From Peptococcaceae bacterium (GTDB lineage: Bacteria; Bacillota; Dehalobacteriia; UBA4068; JAAVYR01): DNA of 51,661 nt. The DNA is taken from positions 1-51,661 of the forward strand of contig JAAVYR010000009.1 in NCBI GenBank assembly GCA_022791255.1, written 5' to 3'. Below the pieces are notes generated by a model. The model made no database searches, was not told the DNA's origin, and was given only the letters and a program-made list of their open reading frames with translations. Position numbers and translations under genes: made by a program. Below are positions 8,616-17,786 of the stretch, piece by piece (positions within the stretch are counted from its first letter, which is position 1; every line of letters starts with the position of its first letter).

Positions 8616-8662
8616 CCATATATGGAAAAGCAGTTTACAGAAAATACAATATATGGTATGAT
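8616..8662 (+). promoter_or_regulatory. nrdDG promoter with two NrdR-box-like sites
   Basis: TTTACA (8634-8639) and TATGAT (8657-8662) with a 17-base spacer form the promoter. CCATATATGG (8616-8625) and CAATATATGG (8647-8656) resemble the centre of NrdR boxes (consensus ACACWATATATWGTGT). They start 31 bases apart, about three helical turns, and the second lies between -35 and -10. Repression by NrdR is inferred. The nrdR gene is not in this window. Confidence 0.55.
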
Positions 8663-8739
8663 AGCAATACACTCACGAAAAGACAATCAACATTGAAATG
8701 ATCGAAATGAATGAAACCTAGGATAAGGATGGGAAGACC

Positions 8740-10875
8740 ATGGTAAAGATTATTAAAAAAGACGGTACCCTGGAAAAATTTAATGAACAGAAAATCGTGG
8801 TAGCTATCAGTAAGTCTGCAGACCGGGTTATGGTGAAATTGACACCACAACATATAGAGGATGTTTGCACCTATGTAAAAGATAGCATTGCAGAAAATAA
8901 CTTGACAGAAGTACCTATCAAAATGATGCACAATCTGGTAGAAAGCGCCCTAGACCGGGTAGACCCTCGCGTTGCCAAGAGCTACCGGGATTATCGCAAC
9001 TATAAGCAGGACTTTGTTCATATGCTGGATGGGGTTTTCAAAAAAGCGCAATCCATCATGTACATCGGCGACAAAGAAAATGCTAATACCGATAGTGCTC
9101 TTGTGGCGACCAAACGGAGTTTAATCTTTAACCAACTGAATAAAGAATTATATCAGAAATTCTTCTTGACCACCGATGAATTGCAAGCCTGCAAAGATGG
9201 TTACATCTATGTCCACGATATGTCTGCTCGTCGGGATACTATGAATTGTTGTCTTTTCGATATGTCTAATGTTTTAAAAGGCGGCTTTGAGATGGGTAAT
9301 CTTTGGTATAACGAACCAAAGACGCTGGATGTGGCATTTGATGTCATCGGCGATGTTATTCTGTCTACAGCTGCTCAACAATACGGCGGCTTCACCGTGC
9401 CGGAAATCGATAAGGTTCTTGCGCCTTATGCGGAACTCAGCTATGAAAAATACCTTAAGGAAATCGGTGATATCCAAAAACAGCTGGGTGTGGTAAACCC
9501 AAAACAAGCAGAGGAATATGCTCTTTCCCATGTAAAACGGGACTTTGAACAAGGGTTCCAAGGCTTTGAGTATAAGCTAAACTCTGTTGGTTCCTCTCGG
9601 GGGGACTATCCTTTTGTAACTATGACTATTGGTCTTGGTACTGACCGCTTTGCGAAAATGGCAGCTATCACCATGCTGGATGTCCATAGAAAAGGCCAAG
9701 GGAAAAACGGCAATAAAAAGCCGGTGCTTTTCCCGAAAATCGTGTTCTTATATGATGAAAATCTTCATGGAGAAGGCTGTGAACTGGAGGAAGTATTCGA
9801 TGCTGGGGTGGAATGCTCCCGGAAAACCATGTATCCAGACTGGCTTAGTCTCACTGGCGAAGGCTATGTAGCCAGCATGTATAAAAAATATAAAAAGGTG
9901 GTTAGCCCTATGGGCTGCCGGGCCTTTCTCTCTCCTTGGTATGAACGAGGCGGCATGAAGCCTGCAGATGATGAGGATGTGCCAGTATTTGTTGGTCGGT
10001 TTAACTTAGGGGCTGTGTCTCTTCACTTGCCTATGATTTATGCCCAAGCCCAGGTAGAGTCTAGAGATTTCTATGAAGTGTTAGACTATTACTTAGAAAT
10101 GATACGGAAAATCCATATCCGTACCTATGCATACTTAGGGGAAATGCGTGCCTCTACTAACCCTATGGCTTATTGTGAAGGTGGGTTCTATGGCGGCAAC
10201 TTAAAGCCTCATGATAAAATCAAACCACTCTTAAAGGCAACCACTGCTTCTTTCGGGATTACTGCCTTAAATGAACTTCAGGAATTGCATAATCAAAAAT
10301 CTTTGGTAGAAGACGGTCAATTTGCTATCGAAGTCATGGAGCATATTAATCAAAAAGTAGCAGAATTCAAAGAAGAAGACGGTATTCTCTATGCTATGTA
10401 TGGGACGCCTGCTGAGTCTTTGTGCGGACTTCAAGTAACGCAATTCCGCAATAAATACGGCATCATTGAAAATGTATCTGACCGTCCTTATGTGAGCAAT
10501 AGCTTCCACTGTCATGTGACGGAGGATATTACTCCCATCGAAAAACAAGACTTAGAAAAGCGCTTCTGGGATTTATTAAACGGTGGGAAAATCCAATATG
10601 TGAAATATCCTATCGACTATAACATCGAAGCGGTGAAGACTCTCATCCGTCGTGCTATGAAAATGGGCTTCTATGAAGGCGTCAATCTGTCTCTGGCTTA
10701 TTGTGATGATTGTGGTCATCAGGAATTAGAAATGGATGTCTGTCCTAAATGCGGCAGTAGCAATTTGACGAAAATCGACCGGATGAATGGTTATCTCAGT
10801 TATTCTCGTGTTCATGGTGATACGCGGCTGAATGCTGCTAAAATGGCAGAAATCGCAGAAAGGAAGAGTATGTAA
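8740..10875 (+). CDS. nrdD: anaerobic (class III) ribonucleoside-triphosphate reductase
   Basis: This 711-residue protein reduces ribonucleoside triphosphates to dNTPs under anoxia using a glycyl radical. The N-terminal ATP-cone (about residues 1-90, VKIIKKDGTLEKFNEQKI) gives allosteric control. A zinc site is formed by C655, C658, C668 and C671 (CDDC...CPKC). The glycyl radical loop is RMNGYLS, with G684 as the radical site. Length and order are typical. It is followed with a 1-base TAATG overlap by its activase nrdG, so the two are translationally coupled. The RBS is AAGGATGGG before the ATG at 8740. Confidence 0.96.
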   Translation: MVKIIKKDGTLEKFNEQKIVVAISKSADRVMVKLTPQHIEDVCTYVKDSIAENNLTEVPIKMMHNLVESALDRVDPRVAKSYRDYRNYKQDFVHMLDGVFKKAQSIMYIGDKENANTDSALVATKRSLIFNQLNKELYQKFFLTTDELQACKDGYIYVHDMSARRDTMNCCLFDMSNVLKGGFEMGNLWYNEPKTLDVAFDVIGDVILSTAAQQYGGFTVPEIDKVLAPYAELSYEKYLKEIGDIQKQLGVVNPKQAEEYALSHVKRDFEQGFQGFEYKLNSVGSSRGDYPFVTMTIGLGTDRFAKMAAITMLDVHRKGQGKNGNKKPVLFPKIVFLYDENLHGEGCELEEVFDAGVECSRKTMYPDWLSLTGEGYVASMYKKYKKVVSPMGCRAFLSPWYERGGMKPADDEDVPVFVGRFNLGAVSLHLPMIYAQAQVESRDFYEVLDYYLEMIRKIHIRTYAYLGEMRASTNPMAYCEGGFYGGNLKPHDKIKPLLKATTASFGITALNELQELHNQKSLVEDGQFAIEVMEHINQKVAEFKEEDGILYAMYGTPAESLCGLQVTQFRNKYGIIENVSDRPYVSNSFHCHVTEDITPIEKQDLEKRFWDLLNGGKIQYVKYPIDYNIEAVKTLIRRAMKMGFYEGVNLSLAYCDDCGHQELEMDVCPKCGSSNLTKIDRMNGYLSYSRVHGDTRLNAAKMAEIAERKSM

Positions 10876-11417
10876 TGCGTTATCATAATATTACCAAAGA
10901 CGATATGCTCAACGGTGAAGGCTTAAGGGTGGTATTATGGTTATCGGGCTGTGAACATCGCTGCCCCCATTGCCAAAATCCTATTACTTGGGATGAAAAC
11001 AATGGTTTACTCTTTGATGAAGCTGCGAAAGCAGAAATCTTTACTTACCTGGGGAAAGATTATATTTCCGGGCTGACTTTAAGTGGTGGTGACCCGTTGC
11101 ATCCGGCCAACCGGGAAGAAGCGACGGCTTTTGCACGGGAAGTGCGGGAAAAATTCCCAGAAAAGTCTATCTGGCTTTACACTGGTTATACCTGGGAAGA
11201 AATGTGCAACTGGGATATTGTAAATCATGTAGATGTGGTGGTAGATGGTCGTTTTATCGAAGAGTTGAAAGACAACACCTTAAAATGGTGCGGTAGCTCT
11301 AATCAACGCATTATTGACGTGCCGCAAACGCTTGCCGCTGGGAATATTGTATTAAAGGAGAAAAATCATGTCCGAGAAGATTACCGTCAAGGTGTTATCC
11401 AATCCTGCATATGGTGA
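10875..11417 (+). CDS. nrdG: anaerobic ribonucleotide reductase activating protein
   Basis: This 180-residue radical SAM activase installs the glycyl radical on NrdD. The CxxxCxxC motif is CEHRCPHC (C26, C30, C33), followed by the GG-containing SAM motif LSGGDPL. Its start overlaps the nrdD stop by one base. Its 3' end overlaps the start of dut by 50 bases in another frame. The C-terminal tail beyond about residue 163 therefore shares DNA with dut and may be a local extension. Confidence 0.95.
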   Translation: MRYHNITKDDMLNGEGLRVVLWLSGCEHRCPHCQNPITWDENNGLLFDEAAKAEIFTYLGKDYISGLTLSGGDPLHPANREEATAFAREVREKFPEKSIWLYTGYTWEEMCNWDIVNHVDVVVDGRFIEELKDNTLKWCGSSNQRIIDVPQTLAAGNIVLKEKNHVREDYRQGVIQSCIW

Positions 11418-11823
11418 TTTGCCGTTACCGAAATATGAGACGGCAGGGGCGGCTGCTGTAGATTTGCTTGCCTGCATTACGGAACCGATTACATTGTTAC
11501 CTGGTAAGCGGGCTATGGTGCCTACAGGCCTTGCTATTGCTTTACCAGAAGGCTATGAAGCCCAAGTAAGGCCGAGAAGCGGCTTGGCTGCCAAAAATGG
11601 CGTAACAGTGCTAAATACACCTGGTACCATCGACAGCGACTATCGGGGAGAAATCAAAGTCATTCTCATTAATCTGGGAGAAGAACCTTTGGAAATCACC
11701 CGTGGGATGCGTATCGCCCAGATGGTGTTTGCGCCTGTGACCCAAGGTGTGTGGCAGGTAGTGGATAGCTTAGACGAGACAGAGCGTGGGGCTGGCGGTT
11801 TTGGCAGCACTGGAACGAAATAA
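11368..11823 (+). CDS. dut: dUTP diphosphatase
   Basis: This 151-residue trimeric dUTPase hydrolyses dUTP to dUMP and PPi, which keeps uracil out of DNA and feeds thymidylate synthesis. All five family motifs are visible: [32 protein letters not shown] and the C-terminal [17 protein letters not shown] precedes the ATG, inside the end of nrdG. Placement after nrdDG makes a small dNTP supply operon, closed by the terminator at 11841. Confidence 0.96.
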   Translation: MSEKITVKVLSNPAYGDLPLPKYETAGAAAVDLLACITEPITLLPGKRAMVPTGLAIALPEGYEAQVRPRSGLAAKNGVTVLNTPGTIDSDYRGEIKVILINLGEEPLEITRGMRIAQMVFAPVTQGVWQVVDSLDETERGAGGFGSTGTK

Positions 11824-11840
11824 ATTTAAATAATAAAAAT

Positions 11841-11874
11841 AAAAAGAGAAGATGGTTTTCCATCTTCTCTTTTT
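11841..11874. terminator. terminator between dut and livF
   Basis: AAAAAGAGAAGATGG pairs with CCATCTTCTCTTTTT around a TTTT-type loop, with A-rich sequence before and T-rich sequence after. It lies between convergent units and can serve both strands. Confidence 0.9.
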
Positions 11875-11927
11875 ATTTTGCGAGGATTTCTTATGAATAA
11901 GAAAGTATATAATCAGCTTGTTTTAAG

Positions 11928-12635
11928 CTAATTACCTAAGTAAGCAGAACGAACGGCGTCGTCATTTAAGAGGTCGCTTCCTCTGCCTTCCTTGACGATT
12001 TTTCCGGTTTCTAATACATAGGCGCGGTTGGCCAGAGACAAGGCTTTCGTTGCGTTTTGTTCTACCAGAAGAACGGTTACGCCTGCAGCGTTCACGTCTC
12101 TGATGATGGAGAAAATCTCATCAACAAGGATGGGAGCAAGGCCCATAGATGGTTCATCTAGAAGTAGCATTTTGGGGTTAGACATTAAAGCTCTCCCCAT
12201 AGCCAGCATTTGTTGTTCCCCGCCGGAGAGGGTGCCGGCCATTTGGCTTTTCCGTTCTTTGAGCCGGGGGAAACGCTGGAAAATGTTTTCGATGTCTCGG
12301 GCTAAGTTTTCTTTATCCTTGCGGATGTAAGCGCCCATTTCGATGTTTTCCATCACAGATAGGTCTGCGAAAATCCTTCTGCCCTCCGGTACTTGGGCGA
12401 GTCCCAACTGGACGATTTTATGGGCTTCTGTTTTTCGTAAGTCGTGGCCCAAGAAATTAATGGTACCGCTTTTAGCGGCAAGCAGTCGGGAGATAGTTTG
12501 TAAAATAGTGGTTTTCCCCGCGCCGTTGGCGCCGATGAGGCTGACGATTTCTCCTTCATCTACATGGAAGGAAACATCTTTGATAGCATGAATGGCGTCG
12601 TAATATACATTCAAATCTTTGACTTCTAACATCAT
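11928..12635 (-). CDS. livF: branched-chain amino acid ABC transporter, ATP-binding protein
   Basis: This is a 235-residue ATPase of the HAAT family (second ATPase of the pair). Walker A is GANGAGKTT, the signature is LSGGEQQ, Walker B is MLLLDEPSMGL. The PEGRRIF segment is typical of LivF. The start chosen is the ATG at 12635, with GGAGGG ten bases upstream; the open frame extends further 5' but overlaps livG. It is the last gene of livJHMGF. Confidence 0.94.
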   Translation of the reverse strand: MMLEVKDLNVYYDAIHAIKDVSFHVDEGEIVSLIGANGAGKTTILQTISRLLAAKSGTINFLGHDLRKTEAHKIVQLGLAQVPEGRRIFADLSVMENIEMGAYIRKDKENLARDIENIFQRFPRLKERKSQMAGTLSGGEQQMLAMGRALMSNPKMLLLDEPSMGLAPILVDEIFSIIRDVNAAGVTVLLVEQNATKALSLANRAYVLETGKIVKEGRGSDLLNDDAVRSAYLGN

Positions 12636-12654
12636 GTTGCTGTTTCCCTCCTTT

Positions 12655-13425
12655 TTAAGCGCCAAGATATGCGCCAATAACTTTTTCGTTTTGTTTGATT
12701 TCTTCCGGCGTACCCTCGGCGATGGTTTTGCCATAGTCCAGTACGACGATTTTTTCACAAATCCCCATGACCAGACTCATGTCGTGTTCGATGAGCAGGA
12801 TAGAAATGCCAAAATTATCTTTGACGAATTTTATGGTTTCCATTAGCTCGTGGGTTTCGGTGTGGTTCATGCCGGCTGCTGGTTCATCTAGAAGCAATAC
12901 CTTCGGATTAGTAGCCATAGCGCGGACGATTTCCAGCTTCCGCTGCTTGCCGTAAGGAAGATTGGCAGCTTTGGTATCTGCTAGGCTGTCCAAATCAAAT
13001 ACTTTTAAGAGTTCATGGGCTCTTTGTTCTACCATTGCTTCTTCTTTCCAATATTTTGGCAAGCGAAAGAGAGCGGTAAGGGTGCCATAGCTCATATCAT
13101 GAAACATAGCCACTTTTACATTGTCGATAACCGATAAATCCTTAAACAAGCGGATATTTTGGAAGGTACGGGCAATGCCGCATTTGACGATAGACGCGGT
13201 GTTTTTCCCGGCTAGATTTTCGCCGTTTAAAGAGATAGAGCCTTCCGTAGGCGTGTACACTGCTGTTAGCAGGTTAAAGAGGGTGGTTTTCCCGGCGCCG
13301 TTAGGACCGATTAAGCCCATAATCTGGTTGGGCTCGATGGTAAAGGAGACACCCTGTAACGCTTGGAGACCACCAAAACGGATGCCTAAGTTTTCTACTT
13401 TTAACAGTCCTGTTTTGTTACTCAT
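12655..13425 (-). CDS. livG: branched-chain amino acid ABC transporter, ATP-binding protein
   Basis: This is a 256-residue ATPase. Walker A is GPNGAGKTT, the family-typical AARTFQN-like segment is IARTFQNIRLF, Walker B is VLLLDEPAAGMN and the H-loop is IEHDM. The signature motif is atypical: LPYGKQRKLE in place of LSGGQ, as is usual for LivG. It overlaps the end of livM by 8 bases and is followed by livF after 19 bases. Confidence 0.94.
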   Translation of the reverse strand: MSNKTGLLKVENLGIRFGGLQALQGVSFTIEPNQIMGLIGPNGAGKTTLFNLLTAVYTPTEGSISLNGENLAGKNTASIVKCGIARTFQNIRLFKDLSVIDNVKVAMFHDMSYGTLTALFRLPKYWKEEAMVEQRAHELLKVFDLDSLADTKAANLPYGKQRKLEIVRAMATNPKVLLLDEPAAGMNHTETHELMETIKFVKDNFGISILLIEHDMSLVMGICEKIVVLDYGKTIAEGTPEEIKQNEKVIGAYLGA

Positions 13426-14383
13426 GGGCTTGTTCCCCTCCCTTCGCTGCTTTTTTCCGGAAGAGGTCTGGTAATTCTTTCTTGCCTAATAACCCTTCTG
13501 GACGGAAAATCATCATCACTACTAAGGCGATGGAGTAGATAAGCAGGCGATAGTCGTTCAGGCTTCTCAGTAATTCTGGCAGCAGCGTAAGGAAACCAGC
13601 TGCAAGTACAGACCCGGTAAAGCTGCCCATACCACCTAATACTACCATGATGAGGATTTCTACCGAGCGCATAAAGCCAAAGGTAGTTGGGTCTAAGACG
13701 GTGATATAGTGGGCATAGAGTCCCCCGGCAACACCGGCAAAGAAAGAAGAAATGGTGAATGCATAAATCTTATAAAAAGTAGTATTGACGCCAACAGCCT
13801 CTGCTGCGATGAGATTATCCCGAATGGCTAAGATAGAACGACCGTGACGAGAGAACATCAAGGTGAACATCAAGATAATGGTGGCTACCATAATGAAAAA
13901 TACCCAGTTAAAAGAGGTGTATTCCGGGATACCTGATAGCCCTCTGCCGCCGCCAGTGAATTTCAAATTCAAAATCAGCACGCGGATAATTTCTCCAAAG
14001 CCCAGGGTGATGATGGCAAGATAGTCGCCTCGTAAGCGTAATGCCGGGATACCGATGAGCATACCGCAAAAGCCAGCCACAAGACCCCCAAGTAATAGGG
14101 AAATGGGAAATTCTACTGCCATGGGTAAATCCATATTCAGTGTGAAGAGGGCGGAGGCATAAGCGCCGATGGACATAAAGCCGGCATGGCCTAATACCAA
14201 TTCCCCTAAGCAACCGGTGGTGAGGTTCAAGGAAACAGCTAAAATCACATTAATGCAGGCTGCAATGATGATACCCTGATAATAGTTGGAAATAATGCCT
14301 GCCTGAAACAGGAAAATTAGCGCTAGGTAAGAAACAGCGATGGATGCAGCTGTAATTAGAAATGTGCGTAAATTCTTTTTCAT
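13418..14383 (-). CDS. livM: branched-chain amino acid ABC transporter, permease
   Basis: This integral membrane permease has about 321 residues and multiple hydrophobic helices. The LivM signature region is GLRGDYLAI-like (LRLRGDYLAIITLGFGEI), followed by TGGGRGLSGIP. The ATG at 14383 is preferred because TAGGTG lies eight bases upstream. A GTG at 14392, abutting the livH stop, is an alternative start. It pairs with LivH in the membrane. Confidence 0.93.
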   Translation of the reverse strand: MKKNLRTFLITAASIAVSYLALIFLFQAGIISNYYQGIIIAACINVILAVSLNLTTGCLGELVLGHAGFMSIGAYASALFTLNMDLPMAVEFPISLLLGGLVAGFCGMLIGIPALRLRGDYLAIITLGFGEIIRVLILNLKFTGGGRGLSGIPEYTSFNWVFFIMVATIILMFTLMFSRHGRSILAIRDNLIAAEAVGVNTTFYKIYAFTISSFFAGVAGGLYAHYITVLDPTTFGFMRSVEILIMVVLGGMGSFTGSVLAAGFLTLLPELLRSLNDYRLLIYSIALVVMMIFRPEGLLGKKELPDLFRKKAAKGGEQAHE

Positions 14384-14392
14384 CGCTATCAC

Positions 14393-15277
14393 CTACACTT
14401 TCTCTTTGACATTTTTTCCGAAAATACCGGAAGGTTTGACCAGCAGCATGACGATGAGAATGCCGAATACAATAGCATCTACCATGCTGGAGGAGATATA
14501 GGCGGTGATGAGTGCTTGGGCGAGTCCCAAGAGAAGCCCGCCTACCATAGCTCCAGGGATGCTGCCGATACCGCCAATAACGGCTGCGATAAATGCTTTT
14601 AACCCCAACATCATACCCATATAAGGGTTAATCTGTTGGTAGGTGGAGCTGTAAAGGATAGCGGCAGCGGCGGCAAGCCCCGTGCCGATGGCAAAGGTCA
14701 GAGAGATGGTATTGTTAATGTTAATCCCCATAAGCTGTGCTGCACCCGAGTCTTCGGATACAGCCCGCATAGCTTTGCCTAGCTTTGTTTTGCTGACGAA
14801 TAGGGAAAGAGCGGCCATTAAGGCAACGGTAATGACAAAAGTGGCCAGCGTTAAAAAGCTAATCTTTAAGTCCCCAATGGTAAAGACCGTGCTGGGAAAG
14901 CGATTGTTAAAAGGACGGGGATTGGAAGTGAAGAGCAAGAGAAAGAGGTTTTCCAATAAAAAGCTAACGCCGATAGCGGTAATCAGTGCGGACATCCGAG
15001 AGGAGTTACGCAGGGGTTTATAGGCAATCTTTTCGATGATAACCCCGAGGAGCGCACAAAGCAAAATTACTACAATAAATGTGGCCCAAAGGGGAAGATG
15101 GAACTGCAGGAAGCAGATGAGGGCAAAGTAAGACCCTACCATGATAATATCGCCATGGGCAAAGTTAATGAGCTTCGCAATGCCGTAAACCATGGTGTAG
15201 CCTAGGGCTACCAGGGCATAGATGCTGCCTAACTGCAAACCATTGATGAGTTGTTGGATAAAGTATGTTAGGTCCAT
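14393..15277 (-). CDS. livH: branched-chain amino acid ABC transporter, permease
   Basis: This 294-residue permease has the N-terminal signature GLQLGSIYALVALGYTMVYGI and the conserved INFAHGD segment. The ATG at 15277 (MDLTYFIQQL) is preceded by AGGA at good spacing; the open frame begins earlier at a TTG with no RBS. It lies 136 bases after livJ, with a strong hairpin between them. Confidence 0.94.
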   Translation of the reverse strand: MDLTYFIQQLINGLQLGSIYALVALGYTMVYGIAKLINFAHGDIIMVGSYFALICFLQFHLPLWATFIVVILLCALLGVIIEKIAYKPLRNSSRMSALITAIGVSFLLENLFLLLFTSNPRPFNNRFPSTVFTIGDLKISFLTLATFVITVALMAALSLFVSKTKLGKAMRAVSEDSGAAQLMGININNTISLTFAIGTGLAAAAAILYSSTYQQINPYMGMMLGLKAFIAAVIGGIGSIPGAMVGGLLLGLAQALITAYISSSMVDAIVFGILIVMLLVKPSGIFGKNVKEKV

Positions 15278-15302
15278 ATTGTTTCCTCGCAATTTATTTT
15301 TT

Positions 15303-15371
15303 ATATGACAATAGTTAGGAGCTTTTTATCCTTGAAGAATAGAAAAGCCCCTAACCAAAACATTGTCATAT
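15303..15371 (-). promoter_or_regulatory. long hairpin between livJ and livH
   Basis: Perfect 10-base outer arms (ATATGACAAT at 15303-15312 and ATTGTCATAT at 15362-15371) enclose inner arms GTTAGGAGCTTTT and AAAAGCCCCTAAC (12 of 13 paired). No T-run follows on the minus strand, so it is not a clean terminator. An mRNA-stabilising or processing structure that raises livJ over the membrane genes is a plausible role. Confidence 0.6.
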
Positions 15372-15413
15372 AGGTACGATGTTTTTTATATTCCTTATAT
15401 CCCGTTGGCCAGA

Positions 15414-16607
15414 TTATTCACCTGGGGTATATTGGTCAGCCAACGCATATTGACCATCTTTAATGGTGATGATAGATACGCTCTTGGTTGGGTTCCCGAA
15501 ATTGCCTTCGGCATTTTCATAGGTGATGTGACCAGTAACACCGGTATAATCTGTTTCAGCCAGTGCAGCGATGATAGCTTCTTTATCTGTGCTGCCGGCC
15601 CGTTCGATAGCTTGGGCTAAAATCATTACAGAGTCATAACCGAGAGCAGAGAAGGAAATAGGGTCTTTGCCATAAGCAGCACGATATGCTTCTACGAAAT
15701 CTTTTACTACTGGGGTTTCGTCTTGGGTATAGTAGTGGTTTGCAAAGTAGCAACCTTCGATAGCGTCTCTGTTATCTTCGGTAACTGCTTCTAAGGTGCC
15801 ATCCCAACCGTCGCCACCCATCAGTGTAGAGGTGATGCCTACTTCTTTTGCTTGGGTTGCGATTAAAGCAACTGTGTTGTAGTAGCTAGGGATAAATAAA
15901 GCGTCAGGTTTAGATGTATTGATTTTGGTTAATTGAGATTTGAAGTCTTGGTCCCCAGCGTTAAATGCTTCATAGTTGGTAATGGTCATATCCAAAGACT
16001 CTGCTTTTGCCTTGAAAGCTTCTGCAATCCCGATGGAGTAGTCGTCAGAAGTGTCATACAAAATAGCTACAGTGTTGAAACCTAATTTTTCTTTGGCATA
16101 GCTGGCCATGGTTTCCCCTTGATATGGGTCTAAGAAGCAAGTTCTGTAAACGTTAGTGCCAAAGGTGGTAACGTCAGCAGCTGTTGCTGTTGGGGTGATG
16201 ATAGGCAGATTATCTTTGACAGATTTTTGAGCCACGCTGATGGTAGGTTTACTGGTAACGTCCCCAACCAATGCTACGATGCCTTCACCTACCAATTTGT
16301 TATAAGCGTTTACAGCTTTGGTCGCGTCGCCTTCTTCATCTTCACTGGCGATTTCGATTTGTTTGCCCAGGATGCCGCCTTCGGCGTTTAATTTATCAAT
16401 GGCTAATTTAGAACCGTTGCTGGAAGCGACCCCGTAAACAGATACATTACCGGTTAAGGGAGCGAGGATACCGATTTTAATGGTTTCGCCTTCAGCACCT
16501 TGTTGTTTGTCATCTTTGTTTTGGTCGTCTTTATTTCCGCAGCCAGCAAATGCAGTTGCAGCCAATGCCAATGCTAAGGAAATCGTTAAGATTTTTTTTG
16601 CTTTCAT
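15414..16607 (-). CDS. livJ: branched-chain amino acid ABC transporter, substrate-binding lipoprotein
   Basis: This 397-residue protein has a lipoprotein signal peptide ending AFAGC (lipidated C23) and an acidic, lysine-rich linker. A type I periplasmic-binding fold follows, with the family motif KIGILAPLTGNVSVYG and GGDGWDG. It delivers the ligand to LivHM. The exact amino acid cannot be read from sequence. GGAGGAATT precedes the ATG. As the first gene of the operon it has a strong promoter at 16651-16679. Confidence 0.93.
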   Translation of the reverse strand: MKAKKILTISLALALAATAFAGCGNKDDQNKDDKQQGAEGETIKIGILAPLTGNVSVYGVASSNGSKLAIDKLNAEGGILGKQIEIASEDEEGDATKAVNAYNKLVGEGIVALVGDVTSKPTISVAQKSVKDNLPIITPTATAADVTTFGTNVYRTCFLDPYQGETMASYAKEKLGFNTVAILYDTSDDYSIGIAEAFKAKAESLDMTITNYEAFNAGDQDFKSQLTKINTSKPDALFIPSYYNTVALIATQAKEVGITSTLMGGDGWDGTLEAVTEDNRDAIEGCYFANHYYTQDETPVVKDFVEAYRAAYGKDPISFSALGYDSVMILAQAIERAGSTDKEAIIAALAETDYTGVTGHITYENAEGNFGNPTKSVSIITIKDGQYALADQYTPGE

Positions 16608-16650
16608 AGCAATTCCTCCAGATTTTGTTTAAATTTTTATTGTTTCGTTC

Positions 16651-16679
16651 ATTATACGCTAGTTCATTTTGAATTTCAA
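16651..16679 (-). promoter_or_regulatory. promoter of the liv operon
   Basis: On the minus strand TTGAAA (16679-16674) and TATAAT (16656-16651) are spaced by 17 bases, about 45 bases before the livJ start. Confidence 0.75.
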
Positions 16680-16817
16680 GAGAATTTTTTTAAGAAAGGC
16701 TGAAAAAATCCATAAATCATCTTGTTTTTTATCAGGGTAAAATTATTTATATAGTTTTACCAGGTTGTTTTATAATAAATATATAATTTGAACATCAAAC
16801 AATATGAGTAAAAAGTT

Positions 16818-16843
16818 AGGAAGGACCTTTTACAGTCCTTCCT
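16818..16843 (-). terminator. terminator after the feoB 3' part
   Basis: AGGAAGGAC and GTCCTTCCT pair perfectly. On the minus strand the stem is followed by AACTTTTT. It ends the original feoAB transcript. The rest of the 16608-16911 gap is AT-rich and holds the liv promoter and this hairpin only. Confidence 0.8.
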
Positions 16844-16911
16844 GGATAAAGTAAAAATTTGTTAAAAAGAATGGTTTTACTGTCTCTCAGCGGCGGGTAA
16901 AGTGTAAATGA

Positions 16912-17772
16912 CTAAATAGCAAGAAGCAGATGTAAAACCAGATTGGTAGCCATGCAAAGAAGGATACCGCAGACGGTAGGTATGGCAATCGCAATTAGAG
17001 TCCATTTCCAGCTGCCGGTTTCTTTTTTGATGGTGAGGCAGGTAGTAGAGCAAGGAAAATGGATCAGGGAAAAGAGCATGGTGCAAAGGGCCGTAATTCC
17101 TGTCCAGCCATGGGCAATTAAAAGCTCTTTTAGCTGGAAAAGATTATCCATTTCCACGAGACTGCCAGTGGCTAGATAACTCATGATGATGATAGGGAAA
17201 ACGATTTCATTAGCAGGAAAGCCTAGAATAAAAGCAGTAAGAATGTAGCCATCTAAACCCATCAGTTGTGCTAAAGGGTTTAAGAAATTGGCAACGTAGG
17301 CGAGAAGGGTCGTGTTTTCTATGGTAATATTGGCCATGAGCCAGATAATAAGGCCGGCAGGTGCAGCTACAGAGACGGCTCTGGCTAAGACGAATAAAGT
17401 TCTATCTAAAAGAGAGCGAACGATAACTTGTTTGAATTGGGGTTTGCGGTAAGGGGGGAGTTCTAGTGCAAAAGAAGAGGGCATGCCTTTTAAAATCGTT
17501 TGCGATAAGATTTTAGACACAAAAAAGGTCATGAGGATGCCAAGAAGAATAAAGCCGGTAACGATAGCCGCAGAGAGAATGGAGCTGTACCAGCCTTGAT
17601 AGGCTGCAACAAAAAACATATTGGCAAGCATGATCAGTGTAGGAAATCTGCCATTACAAGGAACCAGAGAATTTGTGAGGATAGCAATGAGTCGCTCTCG
17701 TGGTGAGTCAATAATGCGGCAGCCCATGACGCCGGTGGCATTGCAACCAAATCCCATGCAGATGGTAAGGGC
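16912..17772 (-). pseudogene. feoB: feoB 3' part (C-terminal membrane domain), separated by the element
   Basis: From ALTICMGFGCNATGV onward this encodes about 286 residues of the FeoB permease: the second Gate region (GFGCNATGVMGCRIIDSPRERLIAILTNSLVPCNGR), several membrane helices and ALCTMLFSLIHFPCSTTC near the end. It lacks the G domain and first Gate region, which lie at 35884-37161. Joining both at the shared ALTIC codons gives a normal protein of about 706 residues. The reading frame continues 13 codons into the element, to an ATG at 17811 that overlaps the recombinase end. The fragment might therefore still be translated on its own, although FeoB activity would be unlikely. Confidence 0.92.
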
Positions 17773-17786
17773 ATTATTTGGGTGCG
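17758..17786. other. left attachment site of the integrative element
   Basis: The 15-base core GCAGATGGTAAGGGC (17758-17772) is identical to 35887-35901. Just inside, ATTTGGGTGCG (17776-17786) is the inverted partner of GGCGCCCAAAT (35866-35876) at the other end, matching at 9 of 11 bases. Host feoB sequence lies to the left of the core. Confidence 0.85.

Noticed and set aside
13908-14213. Minus-strand 101-codon frame inside livM
   Set aside because: It is a shadow of the well supported permease frame; composition is Arg/Pro-rich without family signal.
15303-15371. Hairpin after livJ as a simple intrinsic terminator
   Set aside because: No T-run follows on the transcribed strand, and livHMGF have no other obvious promoter.
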